Shown: in pieces, positions 25,189 to 33,957 of the stretch
Numbering within the stretch: the stretch's first letter is position 1
Layout of the letters: the number at the start of each line of letters is the position of its first letter
Position numbers and translations under genes: made by a program
Notes under the pieces: generated by a model
Told to the model about the DNA's origin: nothing
Seen by the model: only the letters and a program-made list of their open reading frames with translations
Databases searched by the model: none
NCBI RefSeq assembly: GCF_000512205.2
Contig: NZ_CP006644.1
Coordinates: 558,001-622,000 of the forward strand
Direction of reading: 5' to 3'
DNA length: 64,000 nucleotides
Source: Sphingomonas sanxanigenens DSM 19645 = NX02
GTDB lineage: Bacteria; Pseudomonadota; Alphaproteobacteria; Sphingomonadales; Sphingomonadaceae

Positions 25189-27879
25189 TCAGTTGAGTTC
25201 CTCGAACCAGCCGAGGTGGCGCATCAGCAGCTTTTCGCCTTCGAGGCAGAGAAACAGTCCGATGCTCAGGGCGATGATGAGCGCACCATCCATCAGGGTC
25301 AGCGAGCGGCTTTCGAAGACCGCCTGCATGAACGGGGCATAAGTGTAGAGAAGCTGCGCCAGCACCACGACGGCGATCGCGCCGAGGACGGCGGGCGTGC
25401 CAAGCGCGCCGCGCCAGGTCAGCGATCGCATGTGCAGATAGCGGACGTTGAAGAGGTAGAAGATCTCGGCGACCACGAGCATGTTGACGACCATGGTGCG
25501 CGCGGTCTCGAGGTCGCGTCCCTGTCCCAGCGTGTAGAAGAAGACGCCCAGCGCGAGGACGGCCAGAAGGACCGACACCAGCAGCACCCGCCACAGCATG
25601 AACGGAGAAAGTAGAGGCGCAGATGCCGGCCGCGGGCGCCGCTCCATCGTGCCGGGTTCGCCAGGCTCGAACGCCAGAACCAGACCGAGCGTCACCGCCA
25701 GCACCAGATTGATCCAGAGGATCTGCGTGGCGGTCATCGGCAGGGTGAAGCCGATCAGGATCGCCAGCACCACGGCTACGGTCTCGCCGCCATTGGTGGG
25801 CAAGGTCCAGGCGATCACCTTTCGGATATTGTCGTAGACGGTGCGGCCCTCGCGGACCGCGGCGACGATCGACGCGAAATTATCGTCGAGCAGCACCATC
25901 TCGGCCGCTTCCTTGGCCGCCTCGGTGCCTTTGTGCCCCATCGCAGTCCCGACATCGGCTTGCTTCAGCGATGGGGCGTCATTGACGCCATCCCCGGTCA
26001 TCGCGACGATCAGGCCGTGCGACTGCAGCGCGCGAACGATCCGCAGCTTATGTTCGGGGCTGGTGCGCGCGAAGACGTCGATGTCGAGCACGCGCGCGGC
26101 AAGCGCGTCGTCCGAGAGGGTTTCCAGTTCCTTGCCGGTGAGGCCTTGCGGATCCTCGCTGATCTGAAGCTGACGCGCGATGGCAAGCGCGGTGCCGAGA
26201 TGGTCGCCCGTGATCATCTTGACCGCGATGCCGGCCGAGCGGCATTCGGCGATCGCCGCCCTGGCCTCTTCGCGCGGTGGGTCGATAAAGCCCATCAGGC
26301 CTAGGAACTCGACGCCGCCTTCAAGGTCATCGAAGGCGATGCGCGACTTGCCGGCTGGTATCCGTTTCATCGCGAAGCCGAGCAGCCGTTCGCCATGATC
26401 GGCCGCCTGTGCGATCCGCTGTTCCCAGTTTCGCGGATCGATCCCGGCGATCGCCATCACTTCCTCGGGCGCGCCCTTGAGGAAGATTACATGTTCGTCG
26501 GCCGGTCCCGCATGGAGCGTCGCCATGAAGCGATAGGCGGCATCGAACGGGATTTCGTCCAGCCGCTTCCATTCATCGCGCAGGTGACCGGCATTGAGTC
26601 CCGCCTTCATCGCCAGCGCGAAGAGCGCCCCTTCCATAGGATCGCCATCCACCTTCCACAGGCCGGCGTCACGCTTCAGCGTCGCGTCGTTGCAGAGCAG
26701 CCCGCAGCGCAGGATCGCGCTCGCCGCCGCAATCGCATCCGCATCGTCCTCGGCGACATCATCCTCGGCGCCTTCGCTGGTGAGCCCGCCCTCGGGCGCA
26801 TAGCCCGATCCGCCGACGAGGATTGTGGCGCGCTCGATAAGCAGGCGCCGGACCATCATCTCGTTGCGCGTTAGCGTGCCTGTCTTGTCCGAACAGATCA
26901 CCGAGGTTGCGCCCAGCGTCTCTACAGCCGGCAGGCGCCGGATGACGGCGTTGCGCGATGCCATCCGCTGCACGCCGATGGCAAGCGTGATGGTGATGAC
27001 CGCTGGCAGGCCTTCGGGGATGATACCGACGGCAAGGGCCACGACGGCGATTAGGGCATCGATCCAGTGAAACTCGCGCGCAATCACGGCGAACGCGAAC
27101 AGCAGCACCGAGCCGGCCATCACCAGCCAGGTGAAGCGGCGTGCGAAGCGATTGATCTGCCGGAGCAGAGGGGTGGTCACGGTCTCGACGGCCTGCAGCA
27201 AGCCGCTGATCCGGCCGATCTGCGTTTGCGTGCCGGTGGCCGCGACGACGCCGCTCGCCTGGCCGGAGGCGACCAGAGTGCCGGAGAACGCCATGCTGCG
27301 CTGGTCCGCGATGCCGGCCGCGTCCTCGACGGGCTCTTCCTGTTTCTCGACCGGCACGGATTCGCCCGTGAGTGGCGCTTCGTCGATCAATAAGCCGCGC
27401 GCGCGGAGCAGGCGCAGGTCGGCTGGAACACGATCGCCGGCTTCGAGCATGACGATGTCGCCGGGCACGAGGTCCGGGACCGAGACTGTCCGGCGCGCGC
27501 CGTCGCGCAGGACGGTCGCGTGCGGGGCGATCATGTCGCGGATCGCGCCCAGCGCTCGCTCTGCCTTGCCCTCCTGGGCGAAGCCGACGATTGCGTTGAC
27601 CAGGACGACGACGCCTGTGACCAGCGCGTCGACGAGGTGGCCCAGCAACGCTGCCGCGAAAGCCGCTGCGAGCAGGAAATAGATGAGCGCGCTGTTGAAC
27701 TGGGCGAGAAAGCGTAGGAGAGGGTGCGTCGCCGCGGTGCTCGGCAGTGCATTCGGCCCGTGACGGGCCAGCCGTTCTTCGGCTTCATGCTGGCTGAGGC
27801 CCGCGATATCGGCTTCCAGCCGGTCGAGCACCGAGTCAGCCGCCAACGCGTGCCAGGCTTCGATCTTTTCCAGCTTCAC
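25189..27879 (-). CDS. P2A-type cation-translocating ATPase (Ca2+-like)
   Basis: 896 residues. Order of elements: N-terminal cation ATPase domain (HEAEERLARHGPNALP), actuator LTGESVPVEK, M4 IPEGLPAVITITLAIG, phosphorylation site DKTGTLTRNEMM, hinge GDGVNDAPSLKQADVG, and M5-M6 with WTLPTNGGETVAVV and QILWINLVLAVTLG. PEGLP in M4 is the SERCA/PMCA-type ion site and differs from the MgtA pattern. It probably exports Ca2+ or Mn2+; H+ or K+ and Na+ variants of this family exist. The start is GTG. It is the first gene of the Usp/ATPase set. Confidence 0.88.
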   Translation of the reverse strand: MKLEKIEAWHALAADSVLDRLEADIAGLSQHEAEERLARHGPNALPSTAATHPLLRFLAQFNSALIYFLLAAAFAAALLGHLVDALVTGVVVLVNAIVGFAQEGKAERALGAIRDMIAPHATVLRDGARRTVSVPDLVPGDIVMLEAGDRVPADLRLLRARGLLIDEAPLTGESVPVEKQEEPVEDAAGIADQRSMAFSGTLVASGQASGVVAATGTQTQIGRISGLLQAVETVTTPLLRQINRFARRFTWLVMAGSVLLFAFAVIAREFHWIDALIAVVALAVGIIPEGLPAVITITLAIGVQRMASRNAVIRRLPAVETLGATSVICSDKTGTLTRNEMMVRRLLIERATILVGGSGYAPEGGLTSEGAEDDVAEDDADAIAAASAILRCGLLCNDATLKRDAGLWKVDGDPMEGALFALAMKAGLNAGHLRDEWKRLDEIPFDAAYRFMATLHAGPADEHVIFLKGAPEEVMAIAGIDPRNWEQRIAQAADHGERLLGFAMKRIPAGKSRIAFDDLEGGVEFLGLMGFIDPPREEARAAIAECRSAGIAVKMITGDHLGTALAIARQLQISEDPQGLTGKELETLSDDALAARVLDIDVFARTSPEHKLRIVRALQSHGLIVAMTGDGVNDAPSLKQADVGTAMGHKGTEAAKEAAEMVLLDDNFASIVAAVREGRTVYDNIRKVIAWTLPTNGGETVAVVLAILIGFTLPMTATQILWINLVLAVTLGLVLAFEPGEPGTMERRPRPASAPLLSPFMLWRVLLVSVLLAVLALGVFFYTLGQGRDLETARTMVVNMLVVAEIFYLFNVRYLHMRSLTWRGALGTPAVLGAIAVVVLAQLLYTYAPFMQAVFESRSLTLMDGALIIALSIGLFLCLEGEKLLMRHLGWFEELN

Positions 27880-27934
27880 GCGTCTACCCCGCTCATCCGT
27901 GCAACTTCCCGGAAAGATCAGGGTCGGCGTGGCT

Positions 27935-27990
27935 CGGGAATATACGGGATCATACTAGGGCCGACCCGGGGGCGCTTACGGGAATATGCG
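27935..27990. repeat. direct repeats CGGGAATATRCG upstream of the ATPase operon
   Basis: CGGGAATATACG starts at 27935 and CGGGAATATGCG at 27979, 44 bases apart, between the divergent ATPase gene and a small rightward gene. A similar element, ATATGCGGGAT, lies at 24203 before the other Usp operon. They look like binding half-sites; the regulator is unknown. Confidence 0.4.
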
Positions 27991-28043
27991 TAATGCGAAC
28001 CAGCAGGCCGTGTCGCAGGCTTGCCTGGGAAAGGGCGAGGACC

Positions 28044-28295
28044 GTGCTGGACAATGACCACAGCTATTATCTGAAACGCGTGCTGTTTCATCGACGTCGG
28101 CTTGAACAGGCCGGTTGCCCTGAAGCACGCCTTTGCCATGCCCAATTGGTGAAAGCCTATCAGCGCCGTCTGGCGGAAATCCGTGGCAATCGAGCGCTGG
28201 CTCCGATCAAGGCACCGATGGCGCTGTCTGCCCGCCCGACTTTGTCCCTCTTCAGTTCCGGCGGTGCGAAGTCCCCCATGAAAGAAACATGCTGA
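28044..28295 (+). CDS. small conserved-looking hypothetical protein
   Basis: About 83 residues from a GTG with GGGCGAGG just upstream; an ATG at 27993 in frame is possible. The core YYLKRVLFHRRRLEQAGCPE then RLCHAQLVKAYQRRLAEI is two amphipathic helices, a pattern seen in small sphingomonad proteins of unknown function (helical, Glu/Arg-rich, 'YY..R' start). No signal or membrane segment. It precedes the broken phaB by 7 bases. I cannot assign a function. Confidence 0.5.
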   Translation: MLDNDHSYYLKRVLFHRRRLEQAGCPEARLCHAQLVKAYQRRLAEIRGNRALAPIKAPMALSARPTLSLFSSGGAKSPMKETC

Positions 28296-28302
28296 GAATG
28301 TC

Positions 28303-28996
28303 ATGCGAACGGCACTTGTAACCGGCGGTACGACCGGCATCGGCGCGGCCATCTGCACCGCGCTTCAGGCTGCAGGCGCTCGTGTCGCTGCGACATATAG
28401 CGGCAACGAAGCGCGCGCGGCCGACTTTCCGCTGGGACGTGTCCGACCATGCGGCCTGCGCGGCAGGCGTCGCGCAGGTTGAAGCTGCGATCGGTACCAT
28501 TGATATCCTGGTCAACAATGCGGGCATCACCCGCGGTTCCAGCTTGCTCAAGATGAGCGAAGAGGCCTGGAAACGGGGTGCTCGGTGTTGATCTCGACAG
28601 CTGCTTCAACATGGCGCAGGCCGTTGTAGGCGGCATGAAGGCGCGGCGATGGGGACGCATCGTCAATATCGCTTCGATCAACGGCCAGACGGGTCAGTTC
28701 GGGCAGACCAACTATGCTGCCGCCAAAGCCGGCATGCTTGGCTTCACCAGGCCCTGGCGCTCGAGGTGGCGCGCGATGGCGTGACGGTGAACGCGGTCGC
28801 GCCGGGCTATACCGACACCGAAATGGTCGCGGCCGTACCGCCCGAGATCATGGAGACGATCGTGGCGCGCATCCCGGTCGGGCGCCTCGCGCAGCCTACG
28901 GATATTGGACGCTGCGTTGCCTTCCTCGTTGCCGAAGAGGCGGGGTTCATCACGGGATCGACGCTGTCGGTCAATGGTGGCCAGGCCATTATCTGA
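28303..28996 (+). pseudogene. phaB: acetoacetyl-CoA reductase, copy 3, frameshifted
   Basis: The translated pieces match PhaB along its whole length but occur in several frames. The first piece runs from MRTALVTGGTTGIGAAI to about 28425, where roughly 29 bases (about ten codons) are missing relative to the intact copies. Near 28573 one extra G in a CGGGG run shifts the frame, and near 28750 one A is missing (ACCAGG for ACCAAGG). The catalytic Tyr-Lys region and the end STLSVNGGQAII remain readable. The single-base changes could be sequencing errors, but the 29-base loss cannot be explained that way, so it is most likely a decayed gene. Two intact copies exist in the window. Confidence 0.85.
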
Positions 28997-29082
28997 TGGT
29001 GAAGGCGCGACCGCGTCGGTGCAGGGGCTTGTACCTGCCCGCCTTGACGTTCACGGTGAAGCCGGCTGGTGTCCCGCCAAGC

Positions 29083-29643
29083 TCATTGCGATGCGTTCGC
29101 AAGGCATGTCACCAGGTTGAGCAGATCATCGTCATCGAGGGCGTATTGCCGGGGTTCAGCGACGACGGCGGCAATTCCGTAAATCATCATCTTCGCGCGG
29201 GCCTCTTCTGCCCGTGTATTGTCGTAGGCGAGAAGCACGGCGAGTTGGTCGACAAGGAGATCGACTTTCCCGGACAGGACGGAGCCGAGTGCCGGGCGAT
29301 CAAAGAAGACAGTGCTGATGATGTCACGATGCTTGACCGTGAAGGCAGCATAGAAGTCCAGGGCGGAGCGAAAGTGTTCTTCGCGGGGCAGATCGCTAAT
29401 CCGTGCAATCGCAGTTTCGGCATCCACCACCACCGGTTCCATCAACGCCTCGATGATGTCGTCGCGGGATTTGAAATGATGGTAGATGGCCGCCTTCGAC
29501 ACACCGAGCCTGTCCGCGATCATCTGCAGCGACGTACCCGCGAAGCGATGGGTTCGGAAAAGGTCGGTCGCCGCTTGAAGCAAGCGCTCGCGCCCGCCTC
29601 GCGTCCGTTTGAGCGATTGAAGGGCTGGATCGGTTTGACTCAT
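29083..29643 (-). CDS. TetR-family transcriptional regulator
   Basis: About 186 residues from the ATG at 29643, which has GGGG a few bases upstream; a GTG at 29658 is an alternative. The helix-turn-helix is textbook (SLQMIADRLGVSKAAIYHHFKSRDDII). The C-terminal domain matches the group that binds long acyl or aromatic ligands only in a general way. It diverges from a truncated membrane-protein gene at 29733, with a large palindrome at 29662-29707 between the two, so it likely represses both genes. Confidence 0.9.
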   Translation of the reverse strand: MSQTDPALQSLKRTRGGRERLLQAATDLFRTHRFAGTSLQMIADRLGVSKAAIYHHFKSRDDIIEALMEPVVVDAETAIARISDLPREEHFRSALDFYAAFTVKHRDIISTVFFDRPALGSVLSGKVDLLVDQLAVLLAYDNTRAEEARAKMMIYGIAAVVAEPRQYALDDDDLLNLVTCLANASQ

Positions 29644-29661
29644 CGTCACCCCATGCACGAA

Positions 29662-29707
29662 AACTTGACGATCGGTAAGTTCCTAAATACTTGCCGATCG
29701 TCAAGTT
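29662..29707. promoter_or_regulatory. large inverted-repeat operator
   Basis: Two 19-base arms, AACTTGACGATCGGTAAGT (29662-29680) and ACTTGCCGATCGTCAAGTT (29689-29707), are inverted repeats with one mismatch and an 8-base spacer. They lie between tetR and the divergent membrane gene. Size and place suggest a double TetR site. Confidence 0.7.
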
Positions 29708-29732
29708 AGGCCGATAGCGCGGAGTCGCTTCG

Positions 29733-30167
29733 ATGTATGATCAACTCATGGCCGCGTTCCGGCTCGACAACACGCCGCTGCTTGCGATCACGGCGGTGAC
29801 CTTCCTGTTCGGCTATCTCGAATATATCTACAGCTTCGCGCTCATCTTCCGGGAGAAGAAGGCGCCCTATCCGATCTGGATGCATACCTTCTATCTGGCG
29901 CATGACAGCAGCTGGGCGATCATCATGTTCATGGCTGCGGCCAGCCATGAATGGCACTGGTTCTTCACCGCCACGGCGATCGCGCTGCTGGTCTGGAACA
30001 TATTCGAGATCATCAACATATACATGGTCATCACGGTTGAGCGGCAGGAGGTTTTCGGGGAGGTCTTTTCCCGCCCGGTTACGCTCGGGAACGCACTGCT
30101 GAGCGTGGGCCTGCAATGTGGAGCGGCGTGCAAAAGGGACCCCGTTATGGGGGTGATCGGCGTCTAA
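29733..30167 (+). pseudogene. four-helix membrane protein gene truncated by IS21 insertion
   Basis: The readable part gives about 128 residues of native protein up to GNALLSVGLQ, then the frame continues 17 codons into the IS left end (junction at 30117). It has about four membrane helices (LLAITAVTFLFGYLEYIYSF; AIIMFMAAASHEWHWFF; TATAIALLVWNIFEIINIYM) and a charged loop REKKAPYPIW. I do not recognise the family. The missing C-terminus is not found on the right side of the IS. It was probably the target of the divergent TetR. Confidence 0.7.
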
Positions 30168-30231
30168 AAGGGACCCCCATCTCGATGGTTTAGGTGCGTC
30201 CGCTTGGTTGTAGCCAGGCGGCGGGATCGGG

Positions 30232-31746
30232 ATGTTGATTTTGGAGACGGTGGTAAGGATTCGGCGCGAGCACGCCGACGGTAAATCGATCAAGGCGATC
30301 GCGCGTGACCTGCGGGTGTCGCGCAAGGTGATAAGGAAGGCGATCCGAGCCCCGGAGGCGGGCTTTGCTTATCGGCGGTCGGTGCAGCCGCTTCCCCGGA
30401 TCGGTCCGTTCCAGGAGCGCCTGGATACTCTGCTGACGGAGAACGAGGCACGGCCGCGGCGCGAACGGCTGCGGATGACGCGGATTCACGACCTGCTGCT
30501 GCGCGAGGGGTTCGACGGCTCCTACGATGCGGTCCGGCGCTATGCGAAGCGCTGGCTGGACGACCGACGCAAGGATGCCGGCGACGGCGCCGCGGCGTTC
30601 ATCCCGCTGATGTTCCGGCCCGGCGAGGCCTACCAGTTCGACTGGAGCCACGAGGATGTGGAGATCGCCGGCAAGCCGATGCGGGTGAAGGTCGCGCATA
30701 TGCGGCTTTGCGCGTCGCGGGCGGTGTTCGTGCGGGCCTATCCCCGCGAGACGCAGGAGATGGTGTTCGACGCCCATGCACGGGCGTTCGCTTTCTTCGG
30801 CGGCGTGCCGACGCGCGGCATCTACGACAACATGAAGACCGCGGTGACGACGGTGTTCACCGGCAAGGAGCGGGTCTTCAACCGCCGGTTCCTGATCATG
30901 GCCGATCACTACATGATCGAGCCTACCGCCTGCTCGCCAGCAGCGGGTTGGGAGAAGGGCCAGGTCGAGCACCAGGTGCAGACGATCCGGGGGCGGTTCT
31001 TCCAGCCCCGATTACGCTTTGCGAGCCTGGAGGAGCTGAACGGGTGGCTTGAGGCCGAGTGCCGCCGCTGGGCGGCGCTGCACCCGCATCCCGATCAACG
31101 CGAGCTGACCATCGCCGAGGCATGGGACGCCGAGCGCCCCTCGCTCCAGGTGATGCTGGCGCCGTTCGACGGCTTCCACGAGACGCCGCACGCGGTGACC
31201 GGCACTTGCCTGATCAGCTTCGACCGCAACCGCTACTCGGTCATGGCCAAGGCGGCCCGGCGGGCGGTGCAGGTTCGCGCCTATGCGGACCGGATCGTGG
31301 TCCGCCTCGACGATGAGGTGATCGCCGAGCATCCCCGCTTCTTCGGCCGGGATCGGATGATCCTCGATCCCTGGCACTACCTGCCGGTGCTGGCCAAGAA
31401 GCCGGGCGCCTTGAGGAACGGAGCACCGTTCCAGGACTGGGATCTCCCGCCGGCACTGGCGCGGCTCAGGCGCAAGCTGGGGACAGGCGATGAAGCCGAC
31501 CGCCGGTTCGTGCGCGTGCTCTCTGCCGTGCTGACCGATGGCCTCGAAGCGGTCGAGGCCGCGATCCGCGAGGCACTCGCCGCCGGCGCTGCCAGCGATG
31601 ACGTAATCCTCAACATCTTGGCACGGCGGCGAGAGCCGCCCCGGCCACTGACCATCGCCACGTCCGAAGCGCTAGCGCTCAGCCACCCACCGACCGCGGA
31701 CTGCGCTCGCTATGACCTTCTGCGAGGCGCCCGTGCAGCGGCATGA
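30232..31746 (+). CDS. istA: IS21-family transposase IstA
   Basis: 504 residues. The N-terminus has a helix-turn-helix ([21 protein letters not shown]) for end binding. The DDE integrase core starts with [11 protein letters not shown], then YDNMKTAV and the Glu-bearing [15 protein letters not shown]. The C-terminal part resembles other IstA. It catalyses strand transfer for the element. It overlaps istB by 35 bases, as usual in IS21. It appears intact, so the element may still be active. Confidence 0.96.
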   Translation: MLILETVVRIRREHADGKSIKAIARDLRVSRKVIRKAIRAPEAGFAYRRSVQPLPRIGPFQERLDTLLTENEARPRRERLRMTRIHDLLLREGFDGSYDAVRRYAKRWLDDRRKDAGDGAAAFIPLMFRPGEAYQFDWSHEDVEIAGKPMRVKVAHMRLCASRAVFVRAYPRETQEMVFDAHARAFAFFGGVPTRGIYDNMKTAVTTVFTGKERVFNRRFLIMADHYMIEPTACSPAAGWEKGQVEHQVQTIRGRFFQPRLRFASLEELNGWLEAECRRWAALHPHPDQRELTIAEAWDAERPSLQVMLAPFDGFHETPHAVTGTCLISFDRNRYSVMAKAARRAVQVRAYADRIVVRLDDEVIAEHPRFFGRDRMILDPWHYLPVLAKKPGALRNGAPFQDWDLPPALARLRRKLGTGDEADRRFVRVLSAVLTDGLEAVEAAIREALAAGAASDDVILNILARRREPPRPLTIATSEALALSHPPTADCARYDLLRGARAAA

Positions 31747-32461
31747 GATGATCGCCGCGATGAGCGGCCTGGGCCTCAAGGGCATGGCTGGCGCCTTCGA
31801 CGAGGCGGTCACCACGGGCATGCAGCGCAAGCGCACCGCCATCGAGATCCTGACCGATCTGCTACGCGCTGAGGCTGCTCATCGCCATGCGGCATCGATC
31901 CGCTATCGCATGACCGCGGCCAGGCTTCCGGTGGTGAAGGACATCGATGCGTTCGTGTTCGAGGGGACGCTGATCGATGAGCAGCTGGTGCGCTCGCTGC
32001 ATGCTGGCTCGTTCCTGCCCGGTCAGCGCAATATCGTCCTGGTCGGCGGCACCGGGACCGGGAAGACCCACCTGGCCGTCGCAATCACTGCCAGCGTCGT
32101 GCGTGCCGGCGCCCGCGGCCGCTACTACAACACCGTGGATCTGGTGAACCGGCTCGAGGAAGAGAGCCGCCTCGGCAAGGCCGGCGCGCTTGCGGCCCAG
32201 CTCTCCCGCCTCGATCTCGTCGTGCTCGATGAGCTTGGCTATCTGCCGTTCGCCCGCTCGGGCGGCCAGTTGCTGTTCCACCTCGTCAGCAAACTCTACG
32301 AGCGCACCTCGGTGATCATCACGACGAACCTGGCGTTCGGGGAATGGCCGACCGTGTTCGGCGATCCCAAGATGACGGCCGCGCTGCTCGATCGCATCAC
32401 CCATCACTGCGACATCGTCGAGACCGGCAACGACAGCTGGCGCCTCAGAAACCGAAGCTAA
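31712..32461 (+). CDS. istB: IS21-family helper ATPase IstB
   Basis: 249 residues, normal length. AAA+ elements: Walker [12 protein letters not shown], Walker [13 protein letters not shown], sensor [10 protein letters not shown]. The conserved N-terminus for this group ([16 protein letters not shown]) is present. IstB is a DnaA-like ATPase that remodels target DNA for IstA. The start overlaps istA; a later Met, in HEM at 31748, is also possible. Confidence 0.96.
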   Translation: MTFCEAPVQRHEMIAAMSGLGLKGMAGAFDEAVTTGMQRKRTAIEILTDLLRAEAAHRHAASIRYRMTAARLPVVKDIDAFVFEGTLIDEQLVRSLHAGSFLPGQRNIVLVGGTGTGKTHLAVAITASVVRAGARGRYYNTVDLVNRLEEESRLGKAGALAAQLSRLDLVVLDELGYLPFARSGGQLLFHLVSKLYERTSVIITTNLAFGEWPTVFGDPKMTAALLDRITHHCDIVETGNDSWRLRNRS

Positions 32462-32659
32462 AACCCTCCCCCCGGACCCCCCACCCGGCGGTTGACCCGG
32501 TGGGTCCACAGGAACCTCCCACGGCCGGCACCGCCAGCGCTTGGGGGGCGCGCAGCGCCGGCCGTGGGTCCCTCCTATGGACTACCGGGACAACCGCCCG
32601 GCAACCCGAAAAGGGGGTCCCTATTGCACGCCGATATGGGGTCCCGGTTCGACGCCTAT

Positions 32660-32830
32660 TTACAAACCGGGGTGGCAGTATAGCAGTTCGCCGTCCGATA
32701 GCGGAAGCTCTGCAAACCACCATATTTCGACGATCGGCGCGACCGTTTTCCGGTAGTGCGGATGACCTGATGTTTCGGAGATGAAATAAAAATGGGTGCG
32801 ATCGGAGCCTGCAGCGGCTTCTGACCGGAA
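32660..32830 (-). pseudogene. truncated hypothetical gene at the IS right flank
   Basis: The minus-strand frame reads SDRTHFYFISETSGHPHYRK then TVAPIVEIWWFAELPLSDGE and stops just inside the IS end. The sequence is protein-like with aromatic and charged residues, but no start codon with a ribosome site is seen. It looks like a gene fragment cut by the insertion or by an IS-adjacent deletion. Family not recognised. Confidence 0.3.
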
Positions 32831-32907
32831 TTTTATATTGTGTCCCCGTAATGCAGGTTGGTTGGCGCCCAATTGCCGACGTTGCATCAAGGCTCTAGAA
32901 CGTACGC

Positions 32908-33114
32908 ATGCAGCCCCCTTGGTCCGTTTTCCCCGACATTCCGCGAGGGTCAATCGGTTGGAGAATGGGGCCAGGGGAAGACTATTACGATGAATTTTAT
33001 CGCTGGTTTTCAAACCTCTCCGCCGCCGAACAGGCGCATTATGCTTTGAACAATCCGCCGCCGGTGGATTGGGTTGATCTGTATGAAATAATCAAGGAAC
33101 ATCCTTGGATCTAA
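32908..33114 (+). CDS. small conserved-type acidic/aromatic protein
   Basis: 68 residues, rich in Trp, Tyr, Asp and Glu. The pattern PWSVFPDIPRGSIGWRMGPG, then EDYYDEFYRWFSNLS and a final EHPWI is distinctive and looks like a small stand-alone protein family known from scattered proteobacteria, often near effector or accessory genes. No signal peptide. The start ATG is the first in frame; no strong ribosome site. It lies in AT-richer cargo DNA right of the IS. The function is unknown. Confidence 0.6.
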   Translation: MQPPWSVFPDIPRGSIGWRMGPGEDYYDEFYRWFSNLSAAEQAHYALNNPPPVDWVDLYEIIKEHPWI

Positions 33115-33279
33115 CGATAGCTGCTCGCCATGTTCACGCGGGGTCAACAGCTTTCGGCCGCTTTCAGGTGCGCTGGAGGGTGCCGCGGGCAGCGGCTTGT
33201 GGCGCGAAGCGGACGAAAAGGCTGCGAACGGTGTAGCAGCCTCTGTCGCCCATTTGTGGACGTTGGCGCCTCGTCATCA

Positions 33280-33606
33280 TCACGCGTCGAAGCCGATCAG
33301 GTTCCGATGCTTCTCCATGCGTTGTCCATCAACCATCAGGACGCAGATGTACGCGCGGTCCTGAAAGGTTTCTCCTATCGCGCCGGCAAAGGCACGAGCA
33401 TTGTCCTCGCATTGTTGAATGCCAGTCGCATGTCCGATCATCTGGTTGTCCTTCTCGTCATCTGCTTGGAGATGTTGCCAGTACCAAACCTCGTAATCGG
33501 CCCTGTTTTCAACATACGAACACGAGTATTCAGATGCGTACTTGGAACAACCGCACGCGCTGAGCACGATGCCACTCACAAGCGATGCAAACGCCCTAGT
33601 CCTCAT
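33280..33606 (-). CDS. small putative lipoprotein
   Basis: 108 residues. The N-terminus MRTRAFASLVSGIVLSACGC carries a lipobox (LSAC), predicting export and lipid attachment at Cys18. The mature part has three more pairs of Cys (CGCSKY, YSCSYV, IQQCED, AYICVLM), so disulfides are likely. No recognised domain. It stands on the opposite strand to its neighbours, and its DNA is AT-richer than the region beyond 35.6 kb, so it is probably cargo. Confidence 0.6.
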   Translation of the reverse strand: MRTRAFASLVSGIVLSACGCSKYASEYSCSYVENRADYEVWYWQHLQADDEKDNQMIGHATGIQQCEDNARAFAGAIGETFQDRAYICVLMVDGQRMEKHRNLIGFDA

Positions 33607-33957
33607 AACGTCTGCTCCTCACAGTTCTCCTGCAAACCGATAGCGCAACGAATGTCCGCTTCCCACCATTCCGCGCCGACGGACAGATGGGCGGGAAGCC
33701 CGCAGTCGCCGTCAGCGATGTTGGGCCGTGATCGAGGTCTACTTTCGGGCGCGCCGGAAATGCTCTGCCATAGCGGAAATTGGCGCGAAGCGGACCTCGC
33801 GCTGGATGCGGGTATCGGCCGAAATGGAAGGACAGTTCTGCGGTCTGCAAATGTGCGCCGATCTGGCGCCTTGCCTGGTAGAGCCCTTACCGCCATCCCC
33901 TATTTGACGCCAAATGGGCCTGACGGGGGAAAGCGACGTGAACGACGGGCGCGGGAA
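33607..33957. other. 351-base stretch, no gene seen
   Basis: Frames are open on both strands here, but none has a ribosome site or a recognisable family pattern. The frame that leads into the DUF1963 gene is open but shows no conserved sequence. Confidence 0.45.

Larger units (their letters stand above)
30117..32664 (+). mobile_element. IS21-family insertion sequence
   Basis: Length 2548 bases. The ends begin TGT and end ACA. Multiple terminal repeats typical of IS21 are present: GGCGTGCAAAAGGGACCCC (30125-30143) and GGCGTCTAAAAGGGACCCC (30159-30177) on the left, and their inverted counterparts at 32614-32632 and 32638-32656 on the right; the outer ones lie 8 bases from each end. It carries istA and istB. 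The flanks CTGCAA and AACCGG are not direct repeats, so no target duplication is visible. Confidence 0.92.

Noticed and set aside
33130-33957. Long N-terminal extension of the DUF1963 protein
   Set aside because: It overlaps a lipoprotein gene on the other strand and shows no conserved sequence; DUF1963 begins shortly after 33958.
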